Shown here piece after piece: positions 22,334 through 33,914 of a stretch of 64,000 nucleotides of DNA. The position numbers and the translations under genes were made by a program. The notes below the pieces were generated by a model. It worked only from the letters and a program-made list of their open reading frames with translations, searched no databases and was not told where the DNA came from. Origin of the DNA: Labia minor (taxonomy: Eukaryota > Arthropoda > Insecta > Dermaptera > Spongiphoridae); the NCBI GenBank assembly GCA_963082975.1, contig OY720345.1, forward strand, positions 78,399,034 to 78,463,033. Reading direction: 5' to 3'. How positions within the stretch are numbered: the first letter of the stretch is position 1; the number at the start of each line of letters is the position of its first letter.

Positions 22334-23715
22334 TCAAACCGTATGTATTAATAAATGTCTATTTAAATCAGATTTCCGATTAAATTTCTTTTTACAATAA
22401 TTACATTCAAAAGGCTTTTCACCTGTATGAGTTAATAAATGTCCATTTAAATGTGATTTTTGGTTAAATTTCTTTTTACAATAATTACATTCAAAAGGCT
22501 TTTCGCCTGTATGAATTAATAAATGTTTATCTAAATCAGATTTCCCATTAAATTTCTTTTCACAATAATCACATTCAAAAGGCTTTTCGCCTGTATGAAT
22601 TAATATATGTGTTTTTAAATGTGATTTATCAATAAATTTCTTTTTACAATAATTACATTCAAAAGGCCTTTCACCTGTATGAATTAATAAATGTACATTT
22701 AAATGTGATTTTTGGTTAAATTTCTTTTTACAATAATTACATTCAAAAGGCTTTTCGCCTGTATGAATTAATATATGTTTATCTAAATCAGATTTCCGAT
22801 TAAATTTCCTTTTACAATAATCACACTCAAAGGTCCCTTCACCTGTATGAATTAATATATGTCTATTTAAATCAGATTTCCCATTAAATTTCTTTTCACA
22901 AAAATTACACATAAAAGGCTTTTCACCTGTATGAATTAATAAATGTGTATTTAAAGCAGATTTCTGATTAAATTTCTTTTTACAATAATTACATTCAAAG
23001 GGCTTTTCGCCTGTATGAATTAATATATGTCTATTTAAATGTGGTTTCCGATTAAATTTCTTTTTACAAAAATTGCATTCAAAAGGCTTTTCGCCAGTAT
23101 GAATTAATATATGTCTATTTAAATGTGATTTATCATTAAATTTCTTTTTACAATGATTACATTCAAAAGGCCTTTCACCTGTATGAATTAATATATGTGT
23201 ATCTAAATTAGATTTCTGGTTAAATTTCTTTTTACAATAATTACATTCAAAAGGCTTTTCACCTGTATGAATTAATAAATGTCCATTTAAATGTGATTTT
23301 TGTTTAAATTTCTTTTTACAATAATTACATTCAAAACGCCTGTCTTCTGTTTTGTTAGAATCATTATCTTCAAGTTTTTCGTCATGATGGTTTTTCTTGG
23401 AATAATCAAGTGTATTATTTTTGAGTTTTAATTTATTTTTTAAAATTGAAAATATTTGTTTGTAAATACATATTTTTAAATGTTTAGATAAAAATTCCTC
23501 ATTTATAAAATTAGTGTAGCAATGTAAACAAGAAAATAAAGGACCTAAAACAATTTTATTTTCATTATTTTAAATCATTATTTTAAAAATCAATATAAAT
23601 AAATATCATTACAAATATATTTAAAAATATAATATTAGTGAAAATAACTATAATGAACATAAAAATCACCTATATATATTGGATATTTTCTTTCTTCTTG
23701 TGAATAAAGATCCAT
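22334..23715 (-). CDS. C2H2 zinc-finger protein D (two exons, 12 fingers)
   Basis: Spliced CDS is 23670-23715 plus 22334-23544, with a 125-bp GT-AG intron in phase 1, giving 418 residues and a fully open frame. The product has MDLYSQEERKYPIYI, the family C2HC motif (CLHC...HLKIC), a basic helix, an acidic linker (KKNHHDEKLEDNDSNKTEDR) and twelve C2H2 fingers ending HTV. Positions -1/+3/+6 vary between fingers (Q-H-G, Q-N-T, D-H-R, R-H-R, Q-A-T, G-D-R, R-D-K, Q-H-V, D-H-T, G-D-K, Q-H-G, R-D-R) while the scaffold is almost constant. Probably a nuclear DNA-binding protein of unknown target. Its flanks are duplicated around gene E on the same strand. Confidence 0.87.
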
Positions 23716-24144
23716 TTTTAATTGTTTAATCTATTATCAATTATAAATTATATATAAGGTAATAAGTAATATAAAAGTATTAAAAGTTTGATTTTTATTG
23801 ACATTCAAAATAATAACCAATAATCTTTAAGTCAAGAACCAAGCCTTGGACAGCCTTAGAATTGTTTTGAAACCGTGTTTTTTGCTTGGAGTAGCCACTT
23901 GATGGCGCTACAAGCGACAACGGAGACTCTTCAGGCGCTCTGATATCAACATAATATAAATATAAAAATATAAACATAAATATAAAAACCATTTTGTTAA
24001 ATTCATCTTGTTTCAACTTTTACAGCCATCATTTAATTATTATTAATGTTATATTTCAATATTTCACGATTAATATAATCAATTGTAATGCAATATGAAA
24101 AATATATATTCTATAAAATTTTATTGCTTTCTTTTTACCTGTCA
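23716..24144. other. Duplicated 5' flank of gene D
   Basis: About 23760-23990 closely matches 26760-26960 upstream of gene E (landmarks GACAGCCTTAGAATTG, TGCTTGGAGTAGCCACTTGA). Probably promoter-containing. No ORF that I believe. Confidence 0.6.
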
Positions 24145-24836
24145 TTAACAACTACATAGTGGGTTCGTCAAATTTATTCGTACCTTTCTTTGGTTCGCGA
24201 GGAAAAAAAGGTTGGGAAACACTGCATTAGAGAAAAGATAAAGATCTGTCTTTGCCTCTAAAGATATGCCACCCCATATCATCACTGATCCTCCTCCAAA
24301 CTGAACACTATGGGCCATGTTACATTGTGCGTAACGCTCGCCGGGTCTTCTGTAAACAAAAAGACGGCCATCAGGTCCAAATAAAATGAATTTGGACTCA
24401 TCTGAAAACAACATGTTTTTCCAGTAAGACTATCCAGTGGCTGTATTTTTTGGCAAAGGCAAGGCGGGCTTTTCGGTTTTCCACAGAGAGTAATGGTCCT
24501 GTCGATCGTTTTCTGGGATGTAAATTTGCCTGAGCTAATCTTCTTCTAACTGTATGAGCACTTATAGAAACATGTCTCACTGTACGGAGGATCTGAGCGA
24601 TCTCTGGAGCAGTTGCGTTGCGATTCCGCAACGAATTTATGACAATAAATCGGTCATCAATCGGTGTTGTTGATCCTTGACTTCTGGAACAACTACCAGT
24701 CTCTCGATATCTTGTGATAGCTCTACGGACGGTGGCTTCATGCAAACCTAAATTGCGAGCCGCAAAGCGTATACTTTTTCCATCATCCACTAATGCTAAC
24801 GCTCGAGCCACTTATTCTGGTGTAATCATTTTTTTT
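24145..24836 (-). pseudogene. Tc1/mariner transposase relic
   Basis: On the minus strand MITPE, a stop, then the paired helix-turn-helix DNA-binding region (IRFAARNLGLHEATVRRAIT, later HTVRRRLAQANLHPRK) of a Tc1-like transposase. A frameshift near 24410 breaks the YSHW/KNMLFSDESKF junction. The second piece has the first catalytic Asp (SDESKF) and the MIWGGIS motif, then degenerates. The remaining catalytic Asp and Glu are absent. Dead copy, inserted between zinc-finger genes D and E. Confidence 0.85.
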
Positions 24837-25388
24837 TAATTATTCCAAGCCAGACGATGTATTCCAGAAAGAATTTATATCGTAAATGAGATAAATTTTA
24901 TTCAAAAGCAATAAAATTTAATAAAAATGTTAATTGAAACTTTTGAAATTTGATCATCGATTTACTTAATTTTGAATAGATTTAATTTCATAGCATAAAA
25001 TTCTTTATAAAGCTATTACAAATTATCATTATTTAGATAAATTTTAATATAAATAAGATTTAAAGAATAAAAAAAAAGAAAGGGGTAAAAATAAAAATGG
25101 AATTTTAGAATGGTAAAATGAAGGAATATTTAGACATACTTTAGACTTATAAATAAAGAGGAAATAAACGAACAAGAATAATAAAAGGATAAGATTCTTA
25201 AAAGTAATTAGAAAATGAAATAAGAAAATTAGTAATAATTTAGTTATTAATGGAACAAATAAAATATTTAAATAAATATACTATGTTATATAAATCAGAT
25301 TTTTATTGATTTAAATATAAATATATAAAGATAATAATATAAGCTATAATCATAGAAAATGTTTATTCTTCATTAATAAGAGTATATT
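24837..25388. other. 3' flank of gene E
   Basis: AT-rich. About 25060-25380 is homologous to the flanks of genes C and D. No gene seen. Confidence 0.55.
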
Positions 25389-26699
25389 TCAAACCGTATG
25401 TATTAATAAATGTGTATCTAAATTAGATTTCTGATTGAATTTCTTTTTACTATAATTACATTTAAAAGGCCTTTCGCCAGTATGAATTAAAAACTGTCCA
25501 TTTAAATGTGATTTTTGGTTAAATTTCTTTTTTCAATAATTACAATGAAAAGGCTTTTCACCTGTATGAATTAATAAATGTGTTTTTAAATTTGATTTAG
25601 TATTAAATTTCTTTTTACAATAATTGCATTCAAAAGGCCTTTCACCAGTATGAATTAATATATGTGTATCTAAATTAGATTTCTGGTTAAATTTCTTTTT
25701 ACAATAATTACATTCAAAAGGCTTTTCACCTGTATGAATTAATAAATGTTTATTTAAATCAGATTTCCGATTAAATTTCTTTTCACAAAAATTACACACA
25801 AAAGGCTTTTCACCTGTATGAATTAATAAATGTGTTTTTAAATTTGATTTAGTATTACATTTCTTTTTGCAATAATTGCATTCAAAAGGCTTTTCACCTG
25901 TATGAATTAATATATGTCTATTTAAATGTGATTTATCTATAAATTTCTTTTTACAATAATTACATACAAAAGGCTTTTCACCTGTATGATTTAATAAATG
26001 TGTATTTAAAGCAGATTTCTGATTAAATTTCTTTTTACAATAATTACATTCAAAAGGCTTTTCACCTGTATGAATTAATAAATGTTTATCTAAATCAGAT
26101 TTCCGATTAAATTTCTTTTTACAATAATTGCATTCAAAAGGCTTTTCACCTGTATGAATTAATATATGTGTTTTTAAAGCAGATTTCCAATTAAATTTCT
26201 GTTTACAATGTATACATTCAAAATGCTTTTCACCTGTATGAATCAATAAATGTTTCTCTATATCAGATTTCAAATTAAATTTCTTTTTACAATGATTACA
26301 TTGAAAACATCTGTCTTCTGTATTGTTTGAATTAGTATCTTCAATTTTTTCCTCATGGCTGTTTTCATTTGAATATTCGACTGTATCATTTTTGAGTTTT
26401 AATTTATTTTTTAAAATTGAAAATATTTGTTTGTAAATACATATTTTTAAATGTTTAGATAAAAATTCCTCGTTTATAAAATTTGTGTAGCAATATACAC
26501 AAGGATATAAAGGACCTAAAACAATTTTATTTTCATTATGTTAAATTATTATCTAACTATTTTAAAAATTAATATAATGAATATCATTACAAATATATTT
26601 AAAAATATAATATTAGTGAAAATAACTATAATTTAGATGAACATAAAAATCACCCATATATATTGGATATTTTCTCTCTTCTTGTGAATAAAGATCCAT
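25389..26699 (-). pseudogene. C2H2 zinc-finger gene E with a premature stop
   Basis: Exon 1 is 26654-26699 (MDLYSQEERKYPIYM), the intron 26516-26653 (138 bp), and exon 2 is open from 26515 to TGA at 25533-25535. The 342-residue product has the C2HC motif and nine fingers. The stop replaces the second zinc-binding Cys codon of finger 10. Beyond it the frame continues in phase to the ancestral HTV-stop at 25389, but finger 10 has His changed to Gln and finger 11 has Cys changed to Ser, as expected once the tail is untranslated. Finger 6 has a Cys in place of its core Phe. The nine-finger protein could still be made. Confidence 0.78.
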
Positions 26700-27116
26700 T
26701 TTTAATTGTTTAATCTATTATAAATTATAAATTATATATAAGGTAATAAGTAATATAAAAGTATTAAAAGTTTGATTTTTATTGACATTAAAAATAATAA
26801 CCAATAATCTTTAAGATAAGAACCAAGCCGTGGACAGCCTTAGAATTGTTTTGAAACCGTATTTTTTGCTTGGAGTAGCCACTTGATGGCGCTACAAGTG
26901 ACAACGGAGACTCTTCAGGCTACCTGATATCTAGATAATATAAATATAAAAAATTTTTGTAAAATAACGTTTATAAATATAATTATAATTTTAGAATGGT
27001 AAAAAGAAGGAATATTTAGACATACTTTAGACTTATAAATAAAGAGCAAATAAACGAACAAGAATAATAAAACGATAAGAGTCTTAAAAGTAATTAGAAA
27101 ATGTAATAAGAAAATT
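26700..27116. other. 5' flank of gene E, then an orphan zinc-finger 3' flank
   Basis: About 26760-26960 matches the 5' flank of D. About 26985-27115 matches the 3' flanks of C, D and E, but no zinc-finger gene follows to its right; a gypsy fragment starts instead. This looks like the edge of a lost array unit. Confidence 0.55.
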
Positions 27117-28540
27117 TTCTCAAAGTTTTTCAAGAACTCTAATTAAACGACGTTGACATTCATCAATTGTACGCCCTTGAATCAAAATATCATCAACGTA
27201 AGTAGTTCCTTCTAAATCCTGTACTAATTGATCAATAAATTTATGAAATTCGTTTGGAACAGTTTTCAATACAAAAAATAATCTTTATACTAAGTAAGTA
27301 CCCTTATGAGCAGGACCGGCCCGAGCTCTTATGGCGCCCTAGGCCAAGGGTCTAAAGTTCGCCCCATATGTTTTAACAAGCAATAAAAAAAGAATCAACT
27401 AAAAAATTTTTGTTTGTTATTAAAAAAATATTTTTATATTTGAAAATATATTTTATTTTAGTTGGATCCACATATTGATTGATCTTCCTAAAAAGGAGAT
27501 ATCAACATTTCCATAAAAGGAGATGTTTCCTAAAGTAGAAGTTACCAAAAGGGGGAACATAAACAGTGAATTGGTTTATTATATTTATTGATTGATCGAC
27601 AGCGGTCGATACTTTGTATGGGGTTTGAGCCAATCATTGGTTCCTCTTATCACTCTAAAAAGTATTTAAGCATCTTTAGACATTAAGGGGATGCCACGCA
27701 CCCCAAAAGAAAATATTATAAATAAAGTTTCTTATGATAATAATTCTTCCGATATAAAAGCGCGTAAATCCAACCATTTTTATATTAAATTTAATACAAA
27801 ATTTTCTTAACTCCAATATGTATATAAAACTTTTGTTTCTGGATAATCTTTCAGGACTGTTTTTATCTACGAAAAAAGAGAGAAATTATATATATTCGCG
27901 AAGGATTAATTTTTTTTTCATAATGGCGCCCCTGCCAGCCAAGCGCCCCGAGCCATGGCCTTACTGGCTCGGCTCTAGGGCCGGCCCTGCTTATGAGTTG
28001 ATATAGATTGCATTTTAGCGCTCTCTTCATCAACTGGCAAATGAAGGTAAGCCTTACAGATATCTAACGTACAAAAATATTTACCTTCTAGCATCTTGTT
28101 AAAATTATCTTCAAATCTGTTGTGTTCGCGAAAGAAATTTATGTTGTTCAGTCAATACATTCGGTCGTGGATATAAATGAAATTGTAATAACTCCATTAA
28201 CTCCTTAAACGTTTTTGTGGAGGGAAGATCCGGAGCTGTGAGACTTGAAAGAAGTTGACAATGTTTAGTTCCTTTATTAATAGCAAGCCTTTTGCTTACT
28301 GTATATCCTTATCTTCTCCAATTAATCCTTTAATCTTGAAGAAATTTTCTAATCTTTGGGAATAGCTCTCAAAATTTTCAACATTCTCATCCAACATCCC
28401 ATAAGTAATAGATTGATTTTGTAAAATATCTTTAATAATTTTAGGTTTGCTTACCTCTTCATGTCTTGTTTGGTTCTTTTCTAATTTTTGTAGAAATTCA
28501 TTAAATGTCTTGATTAATTCGTTAATTTCACTAATTTTTC
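27117..28540 (-). pseudogene. Internally deleted gypsy-type fragment
   Basis: Reading right to left: a gag piece (SITYGMLDENVENFESYSQR, LENFFKIKGLIGEDK; about 28430-28290), a short broken stretch, then RT pieces RFEDNFNKMLEGKYFCTLDI, CKAYLHLPVDEESAK (about 28110-27998) and, beyond a hAT MITE, TVPNEFHKFIDQLVQDLEGT with TYVDDILIQGR (about 27265-27120). The protease and much of gag are missing. The RT YVDD motif remains, but frames are broken. Confidence 0.75.
27311..27989. mobile_element. hAT-type MITE inside the gypsy RT
   Basis: Ends CAGGACCGGCCC and GGGCCGGCCCTG are inverted repeats. The flanks are a perfect 8-bp duplication CTTATGAG (27303-27310 and 27990-27997). It splits the RT reading frame, so it postdates the gypsy insertion. 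No transposase. Confidence 0.92.
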
Positions 28541-29160
28541 TTTATTTTCTTTTGCCTAGTCGCCACACACACAAATTGTAGTGTATTTTAATTATAAGTA
28601 TAGAAATCAATTGCAATTCAATGGGAAACAAAACGATGTTTATTGTTTATTTATTTTTCACATAATCTATATATATAAAAGGCAATGTCTGTGTGTCTGT
28701 CTGTCTGTCTGTCAAATACTCAAAAACTACCCGTCCGATTACGTTGAAACTTTCAGGGATTGTTGTGGGCATCCCAGGGAAGGTTTTAGTGTAGTTAAAT
28801 CCAAAATTAATTTATCCAAAATTAATTTAATTTAATTAGTAATATTTTGGTAAAAGTCTGTAGTGTCACAAAACTATCGACAGATGGCGCTACATATAAA
28901 CTTAAACATTCAAATATTTTTAATTTTTTTTAAACTTAATATTTCTAACTTTGTATTACAATACAATAATGAGACGGAATTGTTGTGTGTTAAATTAGAT
29001 TTTAATTGAAAATCATTAGTTATACTCTTAAGTTATTTAGTTTTATTGATCACATATCTGGAAAAAATCATCTTCATTAGTTTTTTTTAATTTAAATGTA
29101 TATATGTGACGTCACAGTTACCGCCTTTTAGATATATATCTATTCTTAAAATAAAATTAA
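28541..29160. repeat. Repeat remnants with a GTCT microsatellite
   Basis: A tail-like block at about 28670-28840 (TATATATAAAAGGCAATG, then TGTCTGTCTGTCTGTC and CCGTCCGATTACG) resembles common invertebrate element termini. About 28935-29045 recurs at 29970-30080 (ATGAGACGGAATTG, ATACTCTTAAGTTATTTAG), so the R1 copy lies between direct repeats about 1 kb apart. A TGACGTCA site occurs near 29107. No gene. Confidence 0.5.
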
Positions 29161-29819
29161 AATAAGTTGACCTGTGGCCAGGTCCGAACCGACCGACGGT
29201 TTGAAATAAATTAATTTCCAGCTACAGAAACAATTTCAAATAATTTTAATATATCTATTAATGTAATAAAAAACAGATATGGATAGAACATAAATATTTT
29301 TAATTTTATTTTATTTATAATATATAGCTGAAGTAGCCGGAGTTGTCCGTGATCATAATACGGAGGCTGTGACGTCATGAAGGGCTGGGTGACGTCATAT
29401 AATTTTAAATTAAGAAAAACATAATGAAGATGATTTTTCCCGAGAATAAAACCAATACATTCGTGGTGATATGTAAAAAAATCTCCTCATGTGAAATTTG
29501 GTGTGAAAATAACCCTTCCCTTCCTATCGTCGATCGCTAATACTACCACTTCCGGTTTCCGGATTTGTACCAAAAGTTGATCAATTCATCCCACTGATGC
29601 ATTAAGTAAATATACCAAATTTCATCAAAATCGGTTGAGCCGTTCAGGCTGTACACATCTATACGGACAGACGGAAGGACGGACGGACGCACGGACAGTA
29701 TCATGCTAAAAATACTTTTTTCTGTTAAGAAAATGCATGATTCGTGGTGATATATAAAAAAATCTCCTCATGTGAAATTTGGTGTGAAAATAACCCTTCC
29801 CTTCCTATCGTCGGTCGGT
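29161..29819 (+). repeat. Interspersed repeat R1, copy 3
   Basis: Same start hairpin, ACCGACCGACG, paired TGACGTCA sites (about 29370-29397), CGGACGGACG microsatellite and ATCGTCGGTCGGTAA end as copies 1 and 2. Confidence 0.75.
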
Positions 29820-30240
29820 AAATATTTATATTATATTCATAAATATGTAAAATAATAATTATATTATTTTAATATTCCTATAAGTTGGTATCACAATTTA
29901 TTATTATTATGAATTATTTATAAGTAATTAATATTATTTTTTGGTATTAATAAATAAATAATATTAATTATATTAACTTAATATTTCTAACTTTGTATTA
30001 CAATAATGAGACGGAATTGTGTGTTAAATTAGATTTTATAAATTGAAAACCACATTAGTTATACTCTTAAGTTATTTAGTTATTAACAAGATAAGAATTG
30101 ACTATAAAAATAATGATTATTATATTTACATGAGCACAAATTAATGAATAATTAATTTGATTTTCTTTTCATTAATTATTATATTTTTGATTCTTGAATG
30201 TTTGAGATACATATATATAATGTATATTATTGGATTACCT
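29820..30240. other. AT-rich DNA
   Basis: Holds the second copy of the 28935-29045 direct repeat. No gene seen. Confidence 0.5.
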
Positions 30241-30674
30241 AATTGGTGGAGAACAAAAAAAAACCAAAAAACAGCGTGTTCGTCCGCCATATTGAAAAAA
30301 AAACAACATCCAGGGAGTGAAAGAGTTCCTGCAGAGAGAAACCAAGACAACATTGCCGACCATCAGCTGGGATTCGTTGGAACCACGCATCTTCAGTACA
30401 AGAATCCACCTGTTCGAGTTGCGGGGTCTTCCTTGGTTTCTCTAACCTCCTCAATATCTAAAGAACTTCACCCTGAAGCTGGATTTACTATTCCAAAGTG
30501 CTACCATTATACCCTTGTTGAGACCATTTTTACACCCTTCTTTAATCCTTCAAACCCTTTTTTTTATATATTCAAATAACACACTTAAAAAATTTCAATA
30601 AAAAATGTTCAACTTTTTTTACATAAAATTTTCTTTTATATTTTTTTCCCTTACTGACCCAAAATAACACTTCA
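30241..30674 (+). repeat. Gypsy-2 5' LTR, truncated
   Basis: 434 bp nearly identical to 37070-37503, ending TTCA just before the primer site. Apparent ORFs within it are not coding. Confidence 0.85.
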
Positions 30675-31009
30675 TGGAGGCGTCCAACCGAGATATTGTC
30701 AAAAGGGCAGTAAGTGTAATTAATTAAAAAAAAAAAGAAAAAAATTATTTTTTTGAAAATTTTTCCATTTTTTCCCCCACTTGCCATCCCCACCCTACCT
30801 TCTTTTTCATACCACGTATCGGAGTTGGGTGATTTCTTTTTTTATTGTGGAGGAGAGGTAACATGTGTGTTGTATAAAAAAAATTTATATTTAGTGCTAT
30901 TTTTAAAGTTTTTATTGATAACTGGAATTAGTGGAATTGTTTACTGTGTTACGAGATTATTTTTTTTATATATAAAAAAAAATATATATTTTTAAAGTTT
31001 ATAACGGGG

Positions 31010-31446
31010 ATTTTAGGTTATAAATGAAAGATCGGGGTTCTCGAGTGAAAAATCTTTATTTCTATCCAAGTAATACAAAGGATGGACTAGTTTAGGGGGA
31101 AGGTGGCACAGGTTAGTTCCAATCGATGGATGCAGTAACCTGCGAGGGATAATCCAGGTTAGTTCCAATGGGATGGATGCAGTAACCTGGGTGGGCAGGA
31201 GAGGCTGGTGATACCTTCTAGGTCTCCTGTCGCTCTCTCTTTTTGTGTTTCGGGCGAGCCCTTATATAGAGGTAGTTTGTGGAGGGGCGCCGGCCAGGTG
31301 GTGAGGCGAGGTGCGCGCGCAGCTTGGCGGAGCGGACCTGGCGCGCGCAGCTGGGCGGAGCGGACCGGGCGCGCGAGACAGTGGAGGGGCGAGCGAGACA
31401 GCCAGCGCACCGAATAGCCTATTCGCGGGGCGCTTTGGAACTATTT
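31010..31446 (-). repeat. GC-rich solo-LTR-like insert in the Gypsy-2 leader
   Basis: A GC-rich island in very AT-rich sequence. In the minus sense it starts TGTAGCGAAAATAG, has a CTATATAAGGG TATA box (about 31260-31272), an AATAAA signal (about 31055) and a short tail. Two tandem duplications lie inside: a unit of about 28 bp (GCGCGCAGCT.GGCGGAGCGG) and one of about 45 bp (CAGGTTAGTTCCAATCGATG...). AGTTT occurs on both sides. Promoter plus polyadenylation order fits an LTR; its partner LTR is not here. Confidence 0.55.
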
Positions 31447-31934
31447 TCGCTACAAGTTTTATTATTAACTAGAATAATTTAATCTTGTTTACTGTTTTAT
31501 ATATAGAAAGAAAATATTAATAATATTTACAATTTTTTATTATTAATTTTTTTGATAACTTTATAAAAAAAAAATATATATTATTATTAAATTTTGTCAA
31601 AGTTTTTTTTTTTTTGTTAATTTAAGTTGGTGAAAGTGTTAAAAGATAATTTTTATTGATTTAAATAATCTCATTGATTTAAAAAAAAAAAATATTTAAT
31701 ATCTTTTCAAGTTTTTTTATTGATTTGTATCATAATACTTGTTGAAAAAATATTTATTAATTTTTTATATTCTAATTTGGCTAGTGTACTAAAGAAAATA
31801 GTTTTTTATTTTTTATTCATCTCAAGAAAATAATTTTTTTAATTTTTTTTATTCATGTGTTTAGTGTGATCAAGAAAGATAATTTTTTTTGAAATTTTTT
31901 TCTAATTTTTGTCATCTCATTTGTTTAGTGTACA

Positions 31935-33914
31935 ATGTCAACTAATGAAATGAACCATTCCTTAAGCAGTGATGATGCAGAACGAAAGGAGACTTGTCAT
32001 AATGAACTTCTTATTGACGATACGGGATTTTTTTCAAATCAACCACAGGGAACTGAAAGGGATGTGCATGTGGACAGTGTTGGTACTGCAGCTCATAGAT
32101 CCATGGATGATGAGGAGCACGAGAAGGACATTGTAACAGATAACTATAAAAAATTCTTTATAACTCATACTAATGATCTCTTGGAAAGGTTCGTTGCTAA
32201 AATAAATAATCGATTAACGGAAAATCAAGTTCAAATAAATGAACATGAGGTTGGATTACAAAGCTTAAACATTAAAGTTCAAAATTGTAGTGAGGATAAT
32301 AATTTAAAATTTAATGAGATAAAGAAAAATTTGAACGATCAAGCTGTTCGGTTGGAAAAATGTCAGGTCTGAAGTTAAGAATGAAATAAAGGATAAGGTG
32401 GATGATATTAATCATAAATTACAACTTTTAGAAATCAAACAGTCCCATACTTCCCCCTTTATGCCTGTCTCGTCTGTCCTCTCTCCTAACGTAAATTTAA
32501 ATAATAAAACCTTTAATCCAGTCACAGAAATTGATAATAATCAGAGTCCTAGTCCGTCTAATGTCTTCATGTCTGTGTATGAAATGCAATCAGTAGCTGA
32601 AACGTTACCAAAAATTTACCGACGCTATGATCTTTCAAATAAACATCCAAATGAATTAATCAGAAGGTTTCTTAAAGCCAGAGAATTCTATAAGTGGAGT
32701 GAAACGGCCTCTGTTCAAATTTTTTACTTTTGCCTTAAAGATCAAGCTAAGGACTGGTTAATCGATCGAGGGAATTTTTCTTTGGAATTAAATAGTTTAT
32801 ATTGAGGGAATTTCAGGAATATTTCTGGTCACAGGCAATTCAATCGAAATTTTATTTGGAACATTTTCGTACACCTTTTGATGAGAGAAAACCACTTCAT
32901 GTTCAGTTTATGGTGAGATTTACATGGGCAAAAGAATTGGATGAAGGTTTTACGGACGATAGAATTTTGTCTATTTTAATTGAACTGCTTCCCATTTCCA
33001 TTCAACATAATTTATTAAATCATTAATTGAATAAAGATGTAATAGTTAATTTAATTAAGAAATATGAAGAGACTTTTGAATCACCTGGTGCTTGCAATCC
33101 ATCTTTTACCTATAATCCTACAGTTCACCCATCCTTTTCTTCATTCCATTACAACCCTACATCACCCCATCAGCAATATAATAATTTAATAAATGATAAA
33201 AATAATATTCGCGACAGAGAATATCATGAACATTACCCCTCCTTCCCTCGAGTATCAAACCAGTCACATTCATATAACTTTCGTAATAACAATTTTCAAA
33301 ATTCCACCCCTTTTCGATCCAATAATAATTTTCAAAATTATAATCGCTCTTCACAGAAGCAGCAAGGATATCGAAGTCGACCCCCAAATCAATCCTTTCG
33401 CCCACGTAGTAATCCTTTTCATTCCTTTGACAATAGTAAATTTAACAATAATAACACTCAGATATCTTCAATCCCTATTAACAATACTAACCCTTATTAT
33501 CGCCATCCGAATAATTATACTAATTCTCCCCTCCCGCAGTCTTCCTTTTATCCAAATGGTAATCCAGGTAAAACATCCCTTCCTCCTAACCCCTCCCAAG
33601 TAAATTCCTCTCTCAATACCCAGAAGCATTCCCCTCCCACGACTTCGAATCAATATGCCAATGTTCCATCGAATATTATCACTGGATCTACTTTTTCATC
33701 CCATCCTCATTTAATACAACCCCAACAGAATCTTTCTTGTTCTAATCCCGCTTGTAGTTCACATCTTATAGCATCCACTGTCCCTCTTACTGTAAGCACT
33801 GACACCAGGATAGAAAAGTCTATTCCACCCCCAAAGATCACAGATGTCGATGAAATTGTCCCAGATCCTCCTTTAAACTTCCAATCTCTATGCCCTTGGG
33901 AGACCCGGACATAG
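31935..33914 (+). pseudogene. gag: Gypsy-2 gag, broken
   Basis: Starts MSTNEMNHSLSSDDAE. A helical segment (NEHEVGLQSLNIKVQ) is followed by a frameshift near 32370, then the capsid-like domain (RRYDLSNKHPNELIRRFLK, FYFCLKDQAKDWL). A second frameshift near 32800 follows, then WAKELDEGF, an in-frame TAA at 33024-33026, and an Asn/Pro/Ser-rich tail. No CCHC knuckle is seen. Three disruptions make it non-functional. Confidence 0.75.

Noticed and set aside
27818-28006. 62-residue ORF
   Set aside because: It crosses the right end of the hAT MITE and its target duplication; not a gene.
30157-30579. 140-residue and other ORFs in the Gypsy-2 LTRs
   Set aside because: The same ORFs recur at 37.1-37.4 kb within the matching LTR, and no protein-like motif is present.
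31159-31482. ORFs of 67-83 residues in the GC island
   Set aside because: Arginine/alanine-rich translations of GC repeats on both strands, inside an LTR-like insert.
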